A DNA stretch of 64,000 bases from Alkalicoccobacillus gibsonii (GTDB taxonomy: Bacteria > Bacillota > Bacilli > Bacillales > Bacillaceae_D): NCBI RefSeq assembly GCF_016798245.1, contig NZ_JAEUZA010000001.1, forward strand, positions 666,221 through 730,220, written 5' to 3'. This document shows, piece after piece, positions 9,750 to 18,572 of the stretch. Numbering within the stretch: the stretch's first letter is position 1; each line of letters opens with the position of its first letter. The position numbers were made by a program, and so were the translations under genes. The notes beneath the pieces are model-generated. The model had not been told where the DNA came from. It did not search any database and saw only the letters and a program-made list of their open reading frames with translations.

Positions 9750-10120
9750 TAAAATAGACCCCCTAATAATATGTATAAGATTAGCAAACAAACATCATTA
9801 TAACAGAGCATTATTAAAAACATGTAAAAGTTTCGTAAATGATAGAGTGATGATTAGATTATAGACTCAGGATCCTACTTCCCTCCTATAGAACTATATC
9901 CTCCTGAAAAAAGTATAGATTCAAATAGTCATTTCTCTTATTAAAGGTCTAACAACTCGTACCAGTTTATTATACAATGTCTAAATTATAAGACAATAAC
10001 TTTTGTAATAAAATTTATCAATCTCTATCATTATTGAAAAATGTGTGAAAGAGAAAATGTAGATAAGCAAACAAACATTCGCTATAATGGAGGGACATAA
10101 ACGATTAGCGAGGTTTTACA
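9750..10120. other. Intergenic region between divergent phnD and mrfB
   Basis: About 370 bp without a gene. It must hold the phnD promoter (minus strand) and the mrfB promoter (plus strand). A partial third copy of the mrf motif, CAAACAAACATC, lies at 9785-9796 followed by TATAAC, close to the phnD start. The stretch 9860-10060 is AT-rich and nothing specific is recognised in it. Confidence 0.6.
10068..10088 (+). promoter_or_regulatory. mrfB promoter with LexA-box-like operator
   Basis: CAAACAAACATTCG (10068-10081) is followed by a perfect -10 TATAAT (10083-10088) and, 32 nt on, by the mrfB start. The 14-mer is identical to that before mrfA, and its position over the promoter fits a repressor site. 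Confidence 0.5.
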
Positions 10121-11383
10121 ATGAATATTCGTTCAAAGCTTAGTCGGTTAAAAGGTCATACAGGGATTGAAGAGAAAAGTGATTCATCTCTTAAAGAGAA
10201 AAGCAGGGGAGAAAAAGAGTCTTCCCCTTCGAGTGAGATAGACCATCAATGGCAGGCATTCGGTGCTAGGATAAAGAGGCTTGATGAACAATATGTAATC
10301 GCTAGAGAAATCGTTTATCCTTTAACGGATCTGCATGGTAAGTACACGTTTGATCAACTCTTTGAGGCTTGTTCACTATGGAAACAAGGAAACATTAATC
10401 ATCCACTTTCAGCAGTGGATGTAGAACCAGATCAATTGATTTTTTTTGATACGGAAACAACAGGACTATACACCGGGGCAGGGCATCATATTTTTTTACT
10501 TGGCTATGCTCAAGTAAAGTCAGACGGGGTATACGTAAAACAATATTTATTACCTGGTCCAGAATCCGAAGCTGCCCTATATTATTATTTTTTAAGTGAG
10601 GTTGATAACTTAAGTCATCTTGTTACGTATAATGGAAAAGCCTTTGATTGGCCCCAGGTAAAAACTCGCCATACGTTTGTTCGAGACCAGGTGCCAAAGT
10701 TGCCTGCTTTTGGACATTTTGATTTGCTACATGCTGCTAGACGATTATGGAGTCAAGAATTGCCATCTTGCAAGCTACCGATAGTCGAAGAACATAAATT
10801 GAATTTTGCTCGTAAACATGACACACCAAGTTACCTTGTACCCATGCTATATTTTGACTTTGTAAAAGAACAAGATCCAACTTTGATGGAAGGTGTGTTA
10901 AAGCACCACGAGTGGGATCTTTTATCTTTAATTACTCTATATTGTAAGCTTTCTTTTAAACTAACTGATCATCCTGACGAGCTTTCTAACGAATCAGAGA
11001 GTTATGAGCTCGGACGTTGGTATGCATCACTTGGTGAAATAGAGCCAGCGACTCGTTTTTTAAAAAGAGGAATGTTGAGTTCTAGAGGGGATATTGTCTC
11101 TAAGAGTATATTTGAATATGCGGAACTATTAAAAAAACAAAAAAAGCTGCGTGAGGCACTGACCTATTATCAACAATCCATTGATTTAGAATATAGAGTC
11201 ACTGAGGCTGCTCTTGAATGCGCGAAAATGATGGAGCACTCAGAAAAAGATCTTTTAAGCGCTATTGATTTTACTCGAATTGCACTAAATGAATTATCAT
11301 CAGTTTCAATTAAGAAACGATCTAAGCTTCAATTAGATCTTACAAAGCGTATGAATCGATTGGAATCAAAGCTAAGAAAATAA
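10121..11383 (+). CDS. mrfB: Ribonuclease H-like exonuclease MrfB (YprB)
   Basis: A 420-residue protein with a DnaQ/RNase H-like exonuclease fold: FFDTETTGLYTGAGHHIFLLGYA carries the first catalytic Asp/Glu pair (DTE), VTYNGKAFDWPQVKTRH the second Asp, and HHEWDLLSLI the last His/Asp. The N-terminal 45 residues are charged and Ser-rich; the C-terminal third is helical and TPR-like (YELGRWYASLGE, FEYAELLKKQKKLREALTYYQ). MrfB is the metal-dependent exonuclease partner of the MrfA helicase in mitomycin repair. It is expressed from its own promoter here because of the 5.4-kb separation from mrfA. Confidence 0.92.
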   Translation: MNIRSKLSRLKGHTGIEEKSDSSLKEKSRGEKESSPSSEIDHQWQAFGARIKRLDEQYVIAREIVYPLTDLHGKYTFDQLFEACSLWKQGNINHPLSAVDVEPDQLIFFDTETTGLYTGAGHHIFLLGYAQVKSDGVYVKQYLLPGPESEAALYYYFLSEVDNLSHLVTYNGKAFDWPQVKTRHTFVRDQVPKLPAFGHFDLLHAARRLWSQELPSCKLPIVEEHKLNFARKHDTPSYLVPMLYFDFVKEQDPTLMEGVLKHHEWDLLSLITLYCKLSFKLTDHPDELSNESESYELGRWYASLGEIEPATRFLKRGMLSSRGDIVSKSIFEYAELLKKQKKLREALTYYQQSIDLEYRVTEAALECAKMMEHSEKDLLSAIDFTRIALNELSSVSIKKRSKLQLDLTKRMNRLESKLRK

Positions 11384-11541
11384 TGAATCATTTCCTGGGG
11401 AAGCGCATAAACACTCATATTTCAGCATCTTTTGTACAGTTAAGATGAGAAATATGTTTGAAGCTGTAGAATTTTGATTAATTAGGGTCCTGGTTTAAAG
11501 CCTTCCAAAGAGATTCACCTAAAATAGGTCATACAACTAGT

Positions 11542-11569
11542 ACACATATAGTGACATGAACATAGGTTA
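11542..11569 (+). promoter_or_regulatory. Possible sigma-K promoter of the coat gene
   Basis: CATAGGTTA (11561-11569) fits the sigma-K -10 consensus CATANNNTA, with an AC dinucleotide about 16 bp upstream (near 11543). The downstream gene is a CotD-like coat protein, a class made late in the mother cell. The rest of 11384-11604 shows no other gene. Confidence 0.5.
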
Positions 11570-11604
11570 TTAGTGATTCTAAATATAAAGGAGGCACTAA
11601 TCCT

Positions 11605-12120
11605 ATGTATGGAAAGAAAAAACACTGTAAACCTTGTCAATCATTTAACCCTTGCCCGACGTTACCTGCTTTCACTCAGAAGCCTACTACAACAAAAATG
11701 ATGCCTGCGATCATTCATCCAACGAAACATAGTGTGGTGGAGAAAACGTGTGAGTATATCGTTCCTGAGGTTCATCCAACTCACACTGATTACGTAACAA
11801 ATCATGTGTATAAGCATGTACACAGCTGCCCACACACTGAAGCTAACCATCAAAATGTGAGCAACCAACAATTCATGGCTAACAACCCAGTAATGGGAGC
11901 ACAAAGCAATATGCCAGTAATGGGAGCACAAAGCAATATGCCAGTAATGGGTGCGCAGAGCAATATGCCAGTAATGGGAGCACAGAGCAATATGCCGGTA
12001 ATGGGAGCGCAAAGCAACATGCCGGTAATGGGAGCGCAGAGCAACATGCCAGTAATGGGCGCACAAAACAACATGCCTAACTGGCCAGTAATGGGTGCAC
12101 AATCAGGTAAAAAACGATAA
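11605..12120 (+). CDS. cotD: CotD-like spore coat protein with C-terminal repeats
   Basis: The N-terminal half is rich in Cys, His, Pro and Thr and reads like CotD: CKPCQSFNPCPTLPAF, then a VVEKTCEYIVPEVHPTHT block and HVYKHVHSCPHTE. The C-terminal half is a run of seven near-perfect 9-residue repeats, NMPVMGAQS, plus a diverged eighth copy. CotD is an inner coat component deposited late in sporulation. The ribosome binding site AAAGGAGGC is ideal. Repeat number probably varies between strains. A terminator follows directly. Confidence 0.85.
   Translation: MYGKKKHCKPCQSFNPCPTLPAFTQKPTTTKMMPAIIHPTKHSVVEKTCEYIVPEVHPTHTDYVTNHVYKHVHSCPHTEANHQNVSNQQFMANNPVMGAQSNMPVMGAQSNMPVMGAQSNMPVMGAQSNMPVMGAQSNMPVMGAQSNMPVMGAQNNMPNWPVMGAQSGKKR
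11887..12105 (+). repeat. 27-nt tandem repeat inside the coat gene
   Basis: Seven 27-nt units (11887-12075) encode PVMGAQSNM and are followed, after a 9-nt insert, by a partial eighth unit. Units differ mostly at third codon positions (GGA/GGT/GGC, GCA/GCG, AAT/AAC), so the protein repeat is under selection while the DNA drifts. Confidence 0.97.
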
Positions 12121-12140
12121 ACTAGTGTAATGGTACGAAT

Positions 12141-12166
12141 CGGGTCCTTAGGGGCCCGTCTTTTTT
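12141..12166 (+). terminator. Intrinsic terminator after the coat gene
   Basis: CGGGTCC pairs with GGGCCCG (one G-U) around a 4-nt loop and is followed by TC and six T residues. The ribosome binding site of ypsA (AGGAGG) starts at once after the T tract. Confidence 0.85.
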
Positions 12167-12177
12167 AGGAGGTTGAT

Positions 12178-12729
12178 ATGAAGACGTTACTTGTTACAGG
12201 TTATAAACCCCATGAGTTAGGGATTTTTGATCATAAACACATCGGTATCACATACATAAAAAAAGCGTTACAGAAAAGATATATTCCATTAATAGAAGAA
12301 GGAATCGAATGGATTATGATTAGTGGTCAGCCTGGTGTAGAGTTATGGGCTGCTGAATGTGCATACGAATTAAAGAAATTGTATCCGGAATTAAAAGTGG
12401 CTGTCTTACCACCGTTTCTAGAGCAAGAAGCTCAATGGAAAGAAGAGTCCAAGGAAAGATATCGTGAAGTATTAAATCAAGCTGACTTTGTGAAACCTAT
12501 TACAAATCGAGCGTATGAGAGTCCGTCACAACTACGACTAAAAAACGATTTTTTAATCGAAAAATCCGATGCACTACTTGTTCTCTATGACCATGATCAA
12601 CCAGGAACTCCAAAATTTTATTTAGAGCCAGCTCTAAAAAAACAAAATAGTGTAGCCGACTATCCTATTTTTTATTTAACACCAGAGGATATTGAGGATG
12701 CTAGAAGAGAAGAAGAAATGGACTGGTAA
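12178..12729 (+). CDS. ypsA: YpsA family protein (DUF1273, SLOG superfamily)
   Basis: A 183-residue protein with the YpsA start MKTLLVTGYKPHELGIF and the conserved blocks WIMISGQPGVELWAAECA, LPPFLEQEAQWKE and DALLVLYDHDQPGTPKFYLEPA. YpsA belongs to the SLOG/Rossmann-like superfamily thought to bind nucleotide-sugar ligands; in B. subtilis and S. aureus it affects cell division. Its position just before gpsB is conserved in Bacilli. AGGAGG is 6 nt before the ATG. Confidence 0.93.
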   Translation: MKTLLVTGYKPHELGIFDHKHIGITYIKKALQKRYIPLIEEGIEWIMISGQPGVELWAAECAYELKKLYPELKVAVLPPFLEQEAQWKEESKERYREVLNQADFVKPITNRAYESPSQLRLKNDFLIEKSDALLVLYDHDQPGTPKFYLEPALKKQNSVADYPIFYLTPEDIEDARREEEMDW

Positions 12730-12820
12730 AAGCCAACAGAAACAAAATTGACTTTTGACGGGACTTTTGAAAAAATATAAGTGAGATAATACAGTAAAGA
12801 AAAAAGCAGGGGTGATTTGA

Positions 12821-13138
12821 ATGAACAATCAAGAGATTAAACATTCAGCAAAAGAAATTTTGAATAAAGACTTTAAAACAAGCATGAGAGGGTATAACCC
12901 AGACGAGGTAGACAAATTTTTGGATTCGATTATTCAAGATTATGAGCTTTATGAAAAGAAGGTTGAAGCGCTTGAGCTTGAGTTACAGCAGCTTCGTCAA
13001 GAAAACAAGAAATTACAAGAAAGACCTGTAAGACAAGCATCAAGCTCATCCCCTTCATCAAATAATACGAATTATGATATTCTGCAGCGCCTTTCGAATC
13101 TAGAGAAAAAAGTATTTGGAAGTAAGATGTACGAATAA
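12821..13138 (+). CDS. gpsB: Cell division regulator GpsB
   Basis: A 105-residue DivIVA-like coiled-coil protein. The N-terminal membrane- and partner-binding domain shows [25 protein letters not shown], followed by a coiled coil ([23 protein letters not shown]), a Ser-rich linker and the C-terminal trimerisation segment [16 protein letters not shown]. GpsB shuttles penicillin-binding proteins between septum and sidewall in growing Bacilli. It has its own ribosome binding site and follows ypsA by 91 nt. Confidence 0.96.
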   Translation: MNNQEIKHSAKEILNKDFKTSMRGYNPDEVDKFLDSIIQDYELYEKKVEALELELQQLRQENKKLQERPVRQASSSSPSSNNTNYDILQRLSNLEKKVFGSKMYE

Positions 13139-13155
13139 CTGAAGGAGGCTCCATA

Positions 13156-13557
13156 ATGATTGATGTTTATTTTGATGGAGCGAGTTCCGGTAATCCTGGT
13201 CTATCGGGAGCTGGAATTTTTATTAACTTTAAAAATGGAAAGGTTGAAGAGCATGCAATACCGCTTTCAGCCATGTCCAATCATGAAGCCGAATATGAAG
13301 CCTTTCTTTTTGCTCTCAAACGTTGTTTAGAGTTAAAGCTAGAACATGTCTCTTTTCGTACAGATTCGCAACTAATTGATGACGCGGTTGAAAGGCAACA
13401 TGTGAGGAACCCTCTTTATAAACCGTACCTAGATGAAGCTTTAACTCTTATCGGTCAATTCGAATCCTTTTATCTTAAATGGGTGCCAAGTAAGTTAAAT
13501 GGAAATGCTGATCGCCTGGCCAAACAAGGAATTTTGCTTCAAAAGAAGAACAGATGA
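13156..13557 (+). CDS. RNase H-like domain protein (RVT_3 type, YpeP-like)
   Basis: A 133-residue RNase HI fold: YFDGASSGNPG carries the first catalytic Asp, NHEAEYEAF the Glu, RTDSQLI the second Asp, and NGNADRLAKQG the last Asp. It lacks the basic handle of E. coli RNase HI and resembles the short Bacillus RNase H-like proteins (YpeP/YpdQ), several of which have weak or no RNase H activity. GAAGGAGG precedes the ATG, 17 nt after gpsB, so the two may be co-transcribed. Confidence 0.85.
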   Translation: MIDVYFDGASSGNPGLSGAGIFINFKNGKVEEHAIPLSAMSNHEAEYEAFLFALKRCLELKLEHVSFRTDSQLIDDAVERQHVRNPLYKPYLDEALTLIGQFESFYLKWVPSKLNGNADRLAKQGILLQKKNR

Positions 13558-13624
13558 AAACAAAACTTGCGTTTCATCCCGAAACAAGCTATATTAGATA
13601 AGCGCGTTTGCGTATCAGGTTTAA

Positions 13625-14029
13625 GTTAAGCATTCAGGTGGCCGCTGTGTAGCAATGCATAGAGGAAAGTCCATGCTCGCACGGGCTGAGATGCCCGTAG
13701 TGTTCGTGCCTAGCCAATTCATAAGCTAGGGTAGTCAGGTAACTGGCTAACGGCAGGAGAATTGCCTAAGTCTTTGTGGATATGGTAAACACTCCTTGAA
13801 AGTGCCACAGTGACGGAGTCCATTTGGAAACAAATGGAGTGGAACGAGGTAAACCCCTCGAGCGAGAAACCCAAAAATAGGTAGGGGCATTTTCTGATTT
13901 GGAATCAAACAAAATCAGAAGGACAGGAGTTACTCCTGTAGATAGATGGTCACCACCAGCGTACGAGGCTCATCACCGCTTGCAGTACAATGGAACAGAA
14001 CATGGCTTATCGAGTGCTTAACGATGTTT
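13625..14029 (+). ncRNA. rnpB: RNase P RNA, type B
   Basis: The catalytic RNA of RNase P, which trims tRNA 5' leaders. Its hallmark segments are all present: GAGGAAAGTCCATGCTCGCAC, GAGATGCCCGTAGTGTTCGTGCC, GAAAGTGCCACAGTGACG, GGAACGAGGTAAACCCCTCG followed by AGCGAGAAACCCAAA, and GTAGATAGATGGTCACC. The P1 arms GTTAAGCATTC (13625-13635) and GAGTGCTTAAC (14012-14022) pair and set the ends. Length is about 400 nt, as in B. subtilis. Exact ends are approximate. Confidence 0.97.
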
Positions 14030-14053
14030 GACTGATTAACTAATCATACGTGT

Positions 14054-14080
14054 AAAAAATCCCTTATGTGGGATTTTTTT
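14054..14080 (+). terminator. rnpB terminator
   Basis: A perfect 10-bp stem AAAAAATCCC / GGGATTTTTT with a 6-nt loop ends in a T tract 25 nt past the RNA. Confidence 0.9.
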
Positions 14081-14195
14081 AATTTGTTTGACCCCTTTAA
14101 TGCATAAACACGTCTATGCATGTAAATTTTTGTTTACTTGTTCTGAAAATTCAATTAACATAAAGAGGAATTACATAGATAAAGAGGGGGAAATC

Positions 14196-15203
14196 ATGAT
14201 GCTAAAAAAATGGGGTATTGGAGTAACCGCATCAACTGTTATTCTAGCTCTAACTGCCTGTGGTAACGGGAATGAAGAAGAAGGAACAGGAGGAGCTGAA
14301 GATACAGAAGAAGCGTCATTTACAATTGGCGCCACTCAAATCTTAGAGCACCCGTCCTTAGATGCAGCTTATAAAGGGTTTCAGGATGCACTAGAAGATG
14401 CAGGAATTAACGTTGACTACTCTTTTCAGTCAGCTCAAGGGGACCCGAACAATACCTCAACCATAGCTACAAACTTCGTTTCAGATGGAGTAGATTTAAT
14501 ATTTGCTAATTCAACACCAAGTGCGATTAGTGCGTTACAAGCTACTCAAGACATTCCCATTGTCTTTACTTCTGTCACAGATCCGGTAGAAGCAGGTCTT
14601 GTTACAGCGCTTGACGAGCCTGGTGAATTAATTACAGGAGTAAGAGATCTTCATCCAGAAGCGATTAGTGATACAATCGCTTTTATAGAAGAGAATTTCC
14701 CGGATTCAACTATTGGTCTTGTTTATAATGCAGGTGAATCAAATTCGGTTGTTCAAATTGACGCCATTAAAGGTGAAGTAGAGGGTACTTCATTAAGTAC
14801 AACAGAACGAACAGTTGCAACGTCTGCAGATGTCCAGTCCGCAGCAACGGCGCTTGCTGATGATGCTGATCTAATCTATCTTGTCACGGATAATACAGTC
14901 ATCTCTGCTTTAGAGTCCATTGTAGGTATTGCGAATGATCGTGACCTACCGCTGATTGCAAGTGATCCTGAATCGCTTGATTCTGGAGCATTTGCAGCTT
15001 TCGGTGTAGATTTTCATACACTTGGTTATCAGGCTGGTGAAATGGCTGTAGAGATCTTAAGTGAAGATAAATCACCAAGTGAATTACCAGTCCAATCACC
15101 AGCTGAAATTAATTTAGTGATCAATCGTGAAGCTGCAGAAGCACAAGGAATTGAATGGAAAGACGAATGGGAAGACGCTGCAAACACATATGAATCTAAT
15201 TGA
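14196..15203 (+). CDS. ABC transporter substrate-binding lipoprotein (TrpX-like)
   Basis: A 335-residue lipoprotein: MMLKKW, a hydrophobic segment, lipobox LTAC, then a Gly/Glu-rich spacer. The mature part matches the ABC_sub_bind family (PF04392): GATQILEHPSLDAAYKGFQDAL, SAQGDPNNTSTIATNF, TPSAISALQATQDIPIVFTSVTDP and GVDFHTLGYQAGEMAVEIL. In streptococci and related Firmicutes such genes with a permease and ATPase form TrpXYZ tryptophan importers. No tryptophan-sensing leader (T-box or TRAP site) is obvious upstream, so the substrate is inferred. GAGGGGG precedes the double ATG. Confidence 0.85.
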   Translation: MMLKKWGIGVTASTVILALTACGNGNEEEGTGGAEDTEEASFTIGATQILEHPSLDAAYKGFQDALEDAGINVDYSFQSAQGDPNNTSTIATNFVSDGVDLIFANSTPSAISALQATQDIPIVFTSVTDPVEAGLVTALDEPGELITGVRDLHPEAISDTIAFIEENFPDSTIGLVYNAGESNSVVQIDAIKGEVEGTSLSTTERTVATSADVQSAATALADDADLIYLVTDNTVISALESIVGIANDRDLPLIASDPESLDSGAFAAFGVDFHTLGYQAGEMAVEILSEDKSPSELPVQSPAEINLVINREAAEAQGIEWKDEWEDAANTYESN

Positions 15204-15210
15204 TAAGAAT

Positions 15211-15237
15211 AGACCGACCTCTTTAATAGGTCGGTCT
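15211..15237 (+). promoter_or_regulatory. Intercistronic hairpin
   Basis: A perfect 10-bp stem AGACCGACCT / AGGTCGGTCT with a 7-nt loop lies between binding-protein and permease genes. It lacks a T tract, so it more likely protects the upstream mRNA or partly attenuates than terminates. Confidence 0.75.
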
Positions 15238-15261
15238 TACGTTTAAAGGAGAAGTGGTACT

Positions 15262-16257
15262 ATGCTTGCACTCTACGGGGCATTAGAGCTTGGATTTATT
15301 TACGCCATTATGGCGCTTGGAGTCTATTTAACGTTTCGAATTTTGGATTTCCCGGACTTAACAGTAGATGGAAGTTTTGTAACTGGGGCTGCGGTTGCGG
15401 CCATATCTATCGTGAATGGAGTTGACCCTTTTGCCGCAACGATACTTGCCGTTTTAGCAGGTTTTGTAGCTGGTTGTATAACAGGGCTTCTTCATACAAA
15501 AGGAAGTATTAACCCATTGCTCGCAGGAATTCTAATGATGATCGCTCTTTATTCAATTAATCTGCGTATTATGGGGATGCCTCGTGTTTCCTTATTAAAT
15601 GAACCGACCGTTTTTGCGTGGGTACGGGAAAGATGGGATGCGCTTGGCTTAGACCAAGCATTCCGCTCCTTTTTTGAAGGTATTGGACTAACAACGCTAC
15701 CGTCAACATGGTCACTTTTGTTTGTTATGCTTGTATTAATCATCGTAATCAAAGTAATTACCGATTATTTTCTTAAAACAGAGGTTGGTCTTGCAATACG
15801 AGCTACAGGTGATAACAAGCGGATGATCCGTAGCTTTTCAGCGAATACCGACCACTACATCATATTGGGTCTTGGACTATCAAATGGATTAGTCGCGTTA
15901 TCGGGTTCATTAATCGCTCAGCAAGGTGGATTTGCTGATGCTGGTATGGGAATTGGGATGATTATCATCGGGTTGGCTTCAGTTATTATAGGTGAGGCTT
16001 TGTTTGGTACTAAATCGATCTTTCGGACAACCTTAGCCGTCATTTTTGGAGCCATTATTTATCGGATTGTTGTTGCATTCGCATTAAAGGTTGATTTTCT
16101 TGAAGCGGGTGATATGAAGTTAATTACAGCTATTCTCGTTATCGTTGCATTGATCTCACCAAAGGTTATCGAGAAACAGCGAGATCGTATGAAGCGAAAG
16201 CAAAAGCATCGATTGGCTAAAAAGGAAGGAGGCACAAATCATGCTAAATCTGCGTAA
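15262..16257 (+). CDS. ABC transporter permease (TrpY-like)
   Basis: A 331-residue branched-chain-type permease with about eight hydrophobic segments. The N-terminus GALELGFIYAIMALGVYLTFRILDFPDLTVDGSF and the motif GLAIRATGDNKRMIRSFSANTD are typical of permeases paired with ABC_sub_bind binding proteins. The C-terminus is strongly basic. AAAGGAG precedes the ATG, and its end overlaps the ATPase gene by 17 nt, so the two are translationally coupled. Confidence 0.88.
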   Translation: MLALYGALELGFIYAIMALGVYLTFRILDFPDLTVDGSFVTGAAVAAISIVNGVDPFAATILAVLAGFVAGCITGLLHTKGSINPLLAGILMMIALYSINLRIMGMPRVSLLNEPTVFAWVRERWDALGLDQAFRSFFEGIGLTTLPSTWSLLFVMLVLIIVIKVITDYFLKTEVGLAIRATGDNKRMIRSFSANTDHYIILGLGLSNGLVALSGSLIAQQGGFADAGMGIGMIIIGLASVIIGEALFGTKSIFRTTLAVIFGAIIYRIVVAFALKVDFLEAGDMKLITAILVIVALISPKVIEKQRDRMKRKQKHRLAKKEGGTNHAKSA

Positions 16258-17035
16258 TGTGTCCCTTACATTTAACGAAGGCACGTCTGATGAAAAAAAG
16301 GCATTGCAAACGATTGACCTTCAATTAAAAAAAGGAGACTTCGTCACGATTATTGGAAGTAATGGTGCTGGTAAGTCTACGTTAATGAACGTGATCTCTG
16401 GAGCTCTGTTACCGGATGAAGGAGATGTACAAATTGATGGGAAAACAGTCATTAAGCATCAGGAATACAAACGTTCTGCGCTCATTGGCCGGGTTTTTCA
16501 AGATCCTATGGCAGGTACGGCTCCGACAATGACAATTGAAGAGAATTTAGCCATTGCGTATTCGAGAAATCGTAAACGTACGTTAAAGCCAGGTGTCAAT
16601 AAACAACGAAAATCTTTTTTTAAAGAGTCGCTTGAAACGCTTCACCTAGGACTTGAAAATCGTTTATCAGCTAAGGTTGGTATGCTATCAGGTGGTGAAA
16701 GGCAGGCATTATCTCTTTTAATGGCTACATTTACTGAACCGAGCATTCTTTTACTCGATGAGCATACCGCTGCCCTAGATCCATCAAAACAAGAGTTAAT
16801 CACGAATTTAACACGTGAAATTGTTGATCGACATCAATTAACGACATTAATGGTTACACATAATATGCAGCAAGCCATTGATTTAGGGAATCGACTCATT
16901 ATGATGGACCAAGGAAAGATCATCTTAGATGTACCAGAATCTAAAAAACAGCATATGACTGTTGAAGGGTTATTGTCTGAGTTCAAACGTATTCGCGGTA
17001 CACAAATTGAAAGTGATCGAGCTGTACTAGGATAA
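16241..17035 (+). CDS. ABC transporter ATP-binding protein (TrpZ-like)
   Basis: A 264-residue ABC ATPase with Walker A GSNGAGKST, Q-loop RVFQDPMAG, signature LSGGERQAL and Walker B ILLLDEHTAALDP, followed by the H-loop VTHNM. The DEHTAALDP form of Walker B is usual for ATPases of this importer family. It completes the three-gene importer and is followed by a terminator. Confidence 0.9.
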   Translation: MLNLRNVSLTFNEGTSDEKKALQTIDLQLKKGDFVTIIGSNGAGKSTLMNVISGALLPDEGDVQIDGKTVIKHQEYKRSALIGRVFQDPMAGTAPTMTIEENLAIAYSRNRKRTLKPGVNKQRKSFFKESLETLHLGLENRLSAKVGMLSGGERQALSLLMATFTEPSILLLDEHTAALDPSKQELITNLTREIVDRHQLTTLMVTHNMQQAIDLGNRLIMMDQGKIILDVPESKKQHMTVEGLLSEFKRIRGTQIESDRAVLG

Positions 17036-17041
17036 TTAGAT

Positions 17042-17075
17042 AAAAACTCATTCGCTCTTGCGGATGAGTTTTTTT
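17042..17075 (+). terminator. Intrinsic terminator of the importer operon
   Basis: AAAAACTCAT (17042-17051) pairs with ATGAGTTTTT (17064-17073), and a T tract continues to 17075. Confidence 0.9.
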
Positions 17076-17105
17076 GTCGTATTTTAAACTGGTCTAAAAT
17101 GACAC

Positions 17106-17160
17106 TTGTGTTCCTCAAAAAAACACTTTATAATTACACCTGTTAAAGACAGATGTCTTT
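17106..17160 (+). promoter_or_regulatory. Sigma-A promoter and palindrome upstream of sstT
   Basis: TTGTGT (17106-17111), a 17-bp spacer and TATAAT (17129-17134) form a good sigma-A promoter. A perfect palindrome AAAGACA-GA-TGTCTTT (17145-17160) sits just past the expected start point, which would suit a repressor operator or a small 5' hairpin. Confidence 0.7.
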
Positions 17161-17218
17161 ATATAGAGGACTTGTCTTATACATATGGCAGATATTTTAC
17201 AGCGAGAGTGGAGCAGAC

Positions 17219-18433
17219 ATGAAAAAATTCTTATTATCTTGGAACAAGCTTGGCTTAGTTAAACAAATAGTCATTGGTTTACTTGTAGGGATTGTTCTTG
17301 CATTAACCATCCCTGACATTGCATCTCCTATAAGCATCTTAGGAACATTATTTGTAGGAGTTCTAAAAGCAATTGCCCCAGTTCTAGTATTGTTTTTAGT
17401 TATTTCTTCTATTGCACAGCATCAAAAAAATAAAAAAACAAATATGAAATCAATTATCGTATTATATTTAGTTGGGACTTTCTCAGCAGCCGTAGTTGCC
17501 GTTCTTGCAAGTTTCTTGTTTCCGGTCAGTTTGGATTTAGTTGATAGTCCAGAAGGGTTTGTAGCGCCTGAGGGAATAGTTGACGTTTTACAAACCATCC
17601 TTTTAAGTATCGTTGATAATCCAATTAAGGCAGTTACGGAAGCAAATTTTATTGGAATTCTTGCTTGGGCTATCCTTTTTGGAATTGCATTTCGTCGTGC
17701 TGGTGATTCAACGAAAGCATTATTGCACGATACATCAAACGTTATGCTAAAAGTGGTTGAATGGATTATCCGTTTTGCCCCACTTGGGATTTTAGGATTA
17801 GTATTTGAATCCATTTCAGCAAATGGTCTTGGTTCGCTTCTTTCATATGGGAAGCTACTAGCCTTGTTACTAGGGTGTATGTTTATCGTTGCCCTAGTCG
17901 TTAATCCCTTATTCGTCTTTAGCTTCACAAGAAAAAACCCGTACCCTCTTGTTTTAACATGCTTAAGGGAAAGCGGAATAACAGCCTTCTTTACTCGTAG
18001 TTCAGCAGCCAACATTCCTGTAAACATGAAACTGAGTGAAAAGCTTGGACTGAACAAAGATACGTATTCAATAGCCATTCCGCTTGGAGCTACAATTAAT
18101 ATGGCGGGTGCGGCTGTGACCATCACGGTCTTAACGCTCGCAACCGTTCATTCATTAGACATACAAGTAAATCTGTTAACGGCACTCCTTTTATCCTTTA
18201 TGGCGACAATAAGTGCATGTGGAGCATCAGGCGTCTCAGGCGGGTCCTTGTTGTTAATCCCACTTGCTGCGAGTTTATTTGGAATCCCATCTGATATTGC
18301 CATGCAGGTCGTGGGGATTGGGTTTATTATTGGAGTTGTTCAAGATTCAGCTGAAACAGCCTTAAATTCATCAACTGATGTGATGTTTACCGCTGCAGCT
18401 GAAGCAAGAGAGAAACGACTATCAGGTCATTAA
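17219..18433 (+). CDS. sstT: Sodium-coupled serine/threonine transporter (SstT type)
   Basis: A 404-residue dicarboxylate/amino acid:cation symporter (DAACS) protein. The start [20 protein letters not shown], the block [23 protein letters not shown], the serine-rich hairpin region [15 protein letters not shown], the [15 protein letters not shown] motif and [20 protein letters not shown] are those of SstT. It takes up L-serine and L-threonine with Na+. The ATG at 17219 has GTGGAGC upstream; an in-frame start at 17153 would add a non-conserved extension. Confidence 0.92.
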   Translation: MKKFLLSWNKLGLVKQIVIGLLVGIVLALTIPDIASPISILGTLFVGVLKAIAPVLVLFLVISSIAQHQKNKKTNMKSIIVLYLVGTFSAAVVAVLASFLFPVSLDLVDSPEGFVAPEGIVDVLQTILLSIVDNPIKAVTEANFIGILAWAILFGIAFRRAGDSTKALLHDTSNVMLKVVEWIIRFAPLGILGLVFESISANGLGSLLSYGKLLALLLGCMFIVALVVNPLFVFSFTRKNPYPLVLTCLRESGITAFFTRSSAANIPVNMKLSEKLGLNKDTYSIAIPLGATINMAGAAVTITVLTLATVHSLDIQVNLLTALLLSFMATISACGASGVSGGSLLLIPLAASLFGIPSDIAMQVVGIGFIIGVVQDSAETALNSSTDVMFTAAAEAREKRLSGH

Positions 18434-18439
18434 TTTCCT

Positions 18440-18478
18440 AAAAAAGCGAGAATCCTTCTTAAAGGAACTCGCTTTTTT
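18440..18478 (+). terminator. Intrinsic terminator after sstT
   Basis: AAAAAAGCGAG / CTCGCTTTTTT (11 bp) plus an inner TCCTT/AAGGA stem, with a T tract on the 3' side. Confidence 0.93.
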
Positions 18479-18572
18479 AGATGATATGCCTGAAGGGTTA
18501 ATGGGCTCCTTGTCAGCAAACCACTCAACCCGTATAATGAGGGAAGCTTGAGACATAAGGGAGTTAGAATAA

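Noticed and set aside
11887-12075. Regular short repeats that could suggest a CRISPR array
   Set aside because: Units are contiguous without spacers and lie in a coding frame.
11662-12102. Long open frames on the minus strand opposite the coat gene
   Set aside because: They arise from the 27-nt repeats, which are open in several frames; there is no ribosome binding site and the peptide repeats are artefacts.
14081-14195. T-box or tryptophan-sensing leader before the TrpX-like gene
   Set aside because: No T-box core (TGGNACCGCG-like) or run of TRAP triplets is visible, so the tryptophan substrate remains an inference.
17422-18126. Long open frame antisense to sstT
   Set aside because: It is opposite a well-conserved transporter gene, lacks a start site with a ribosome binding site, and its composition is that of reversed membrane-protein codons.
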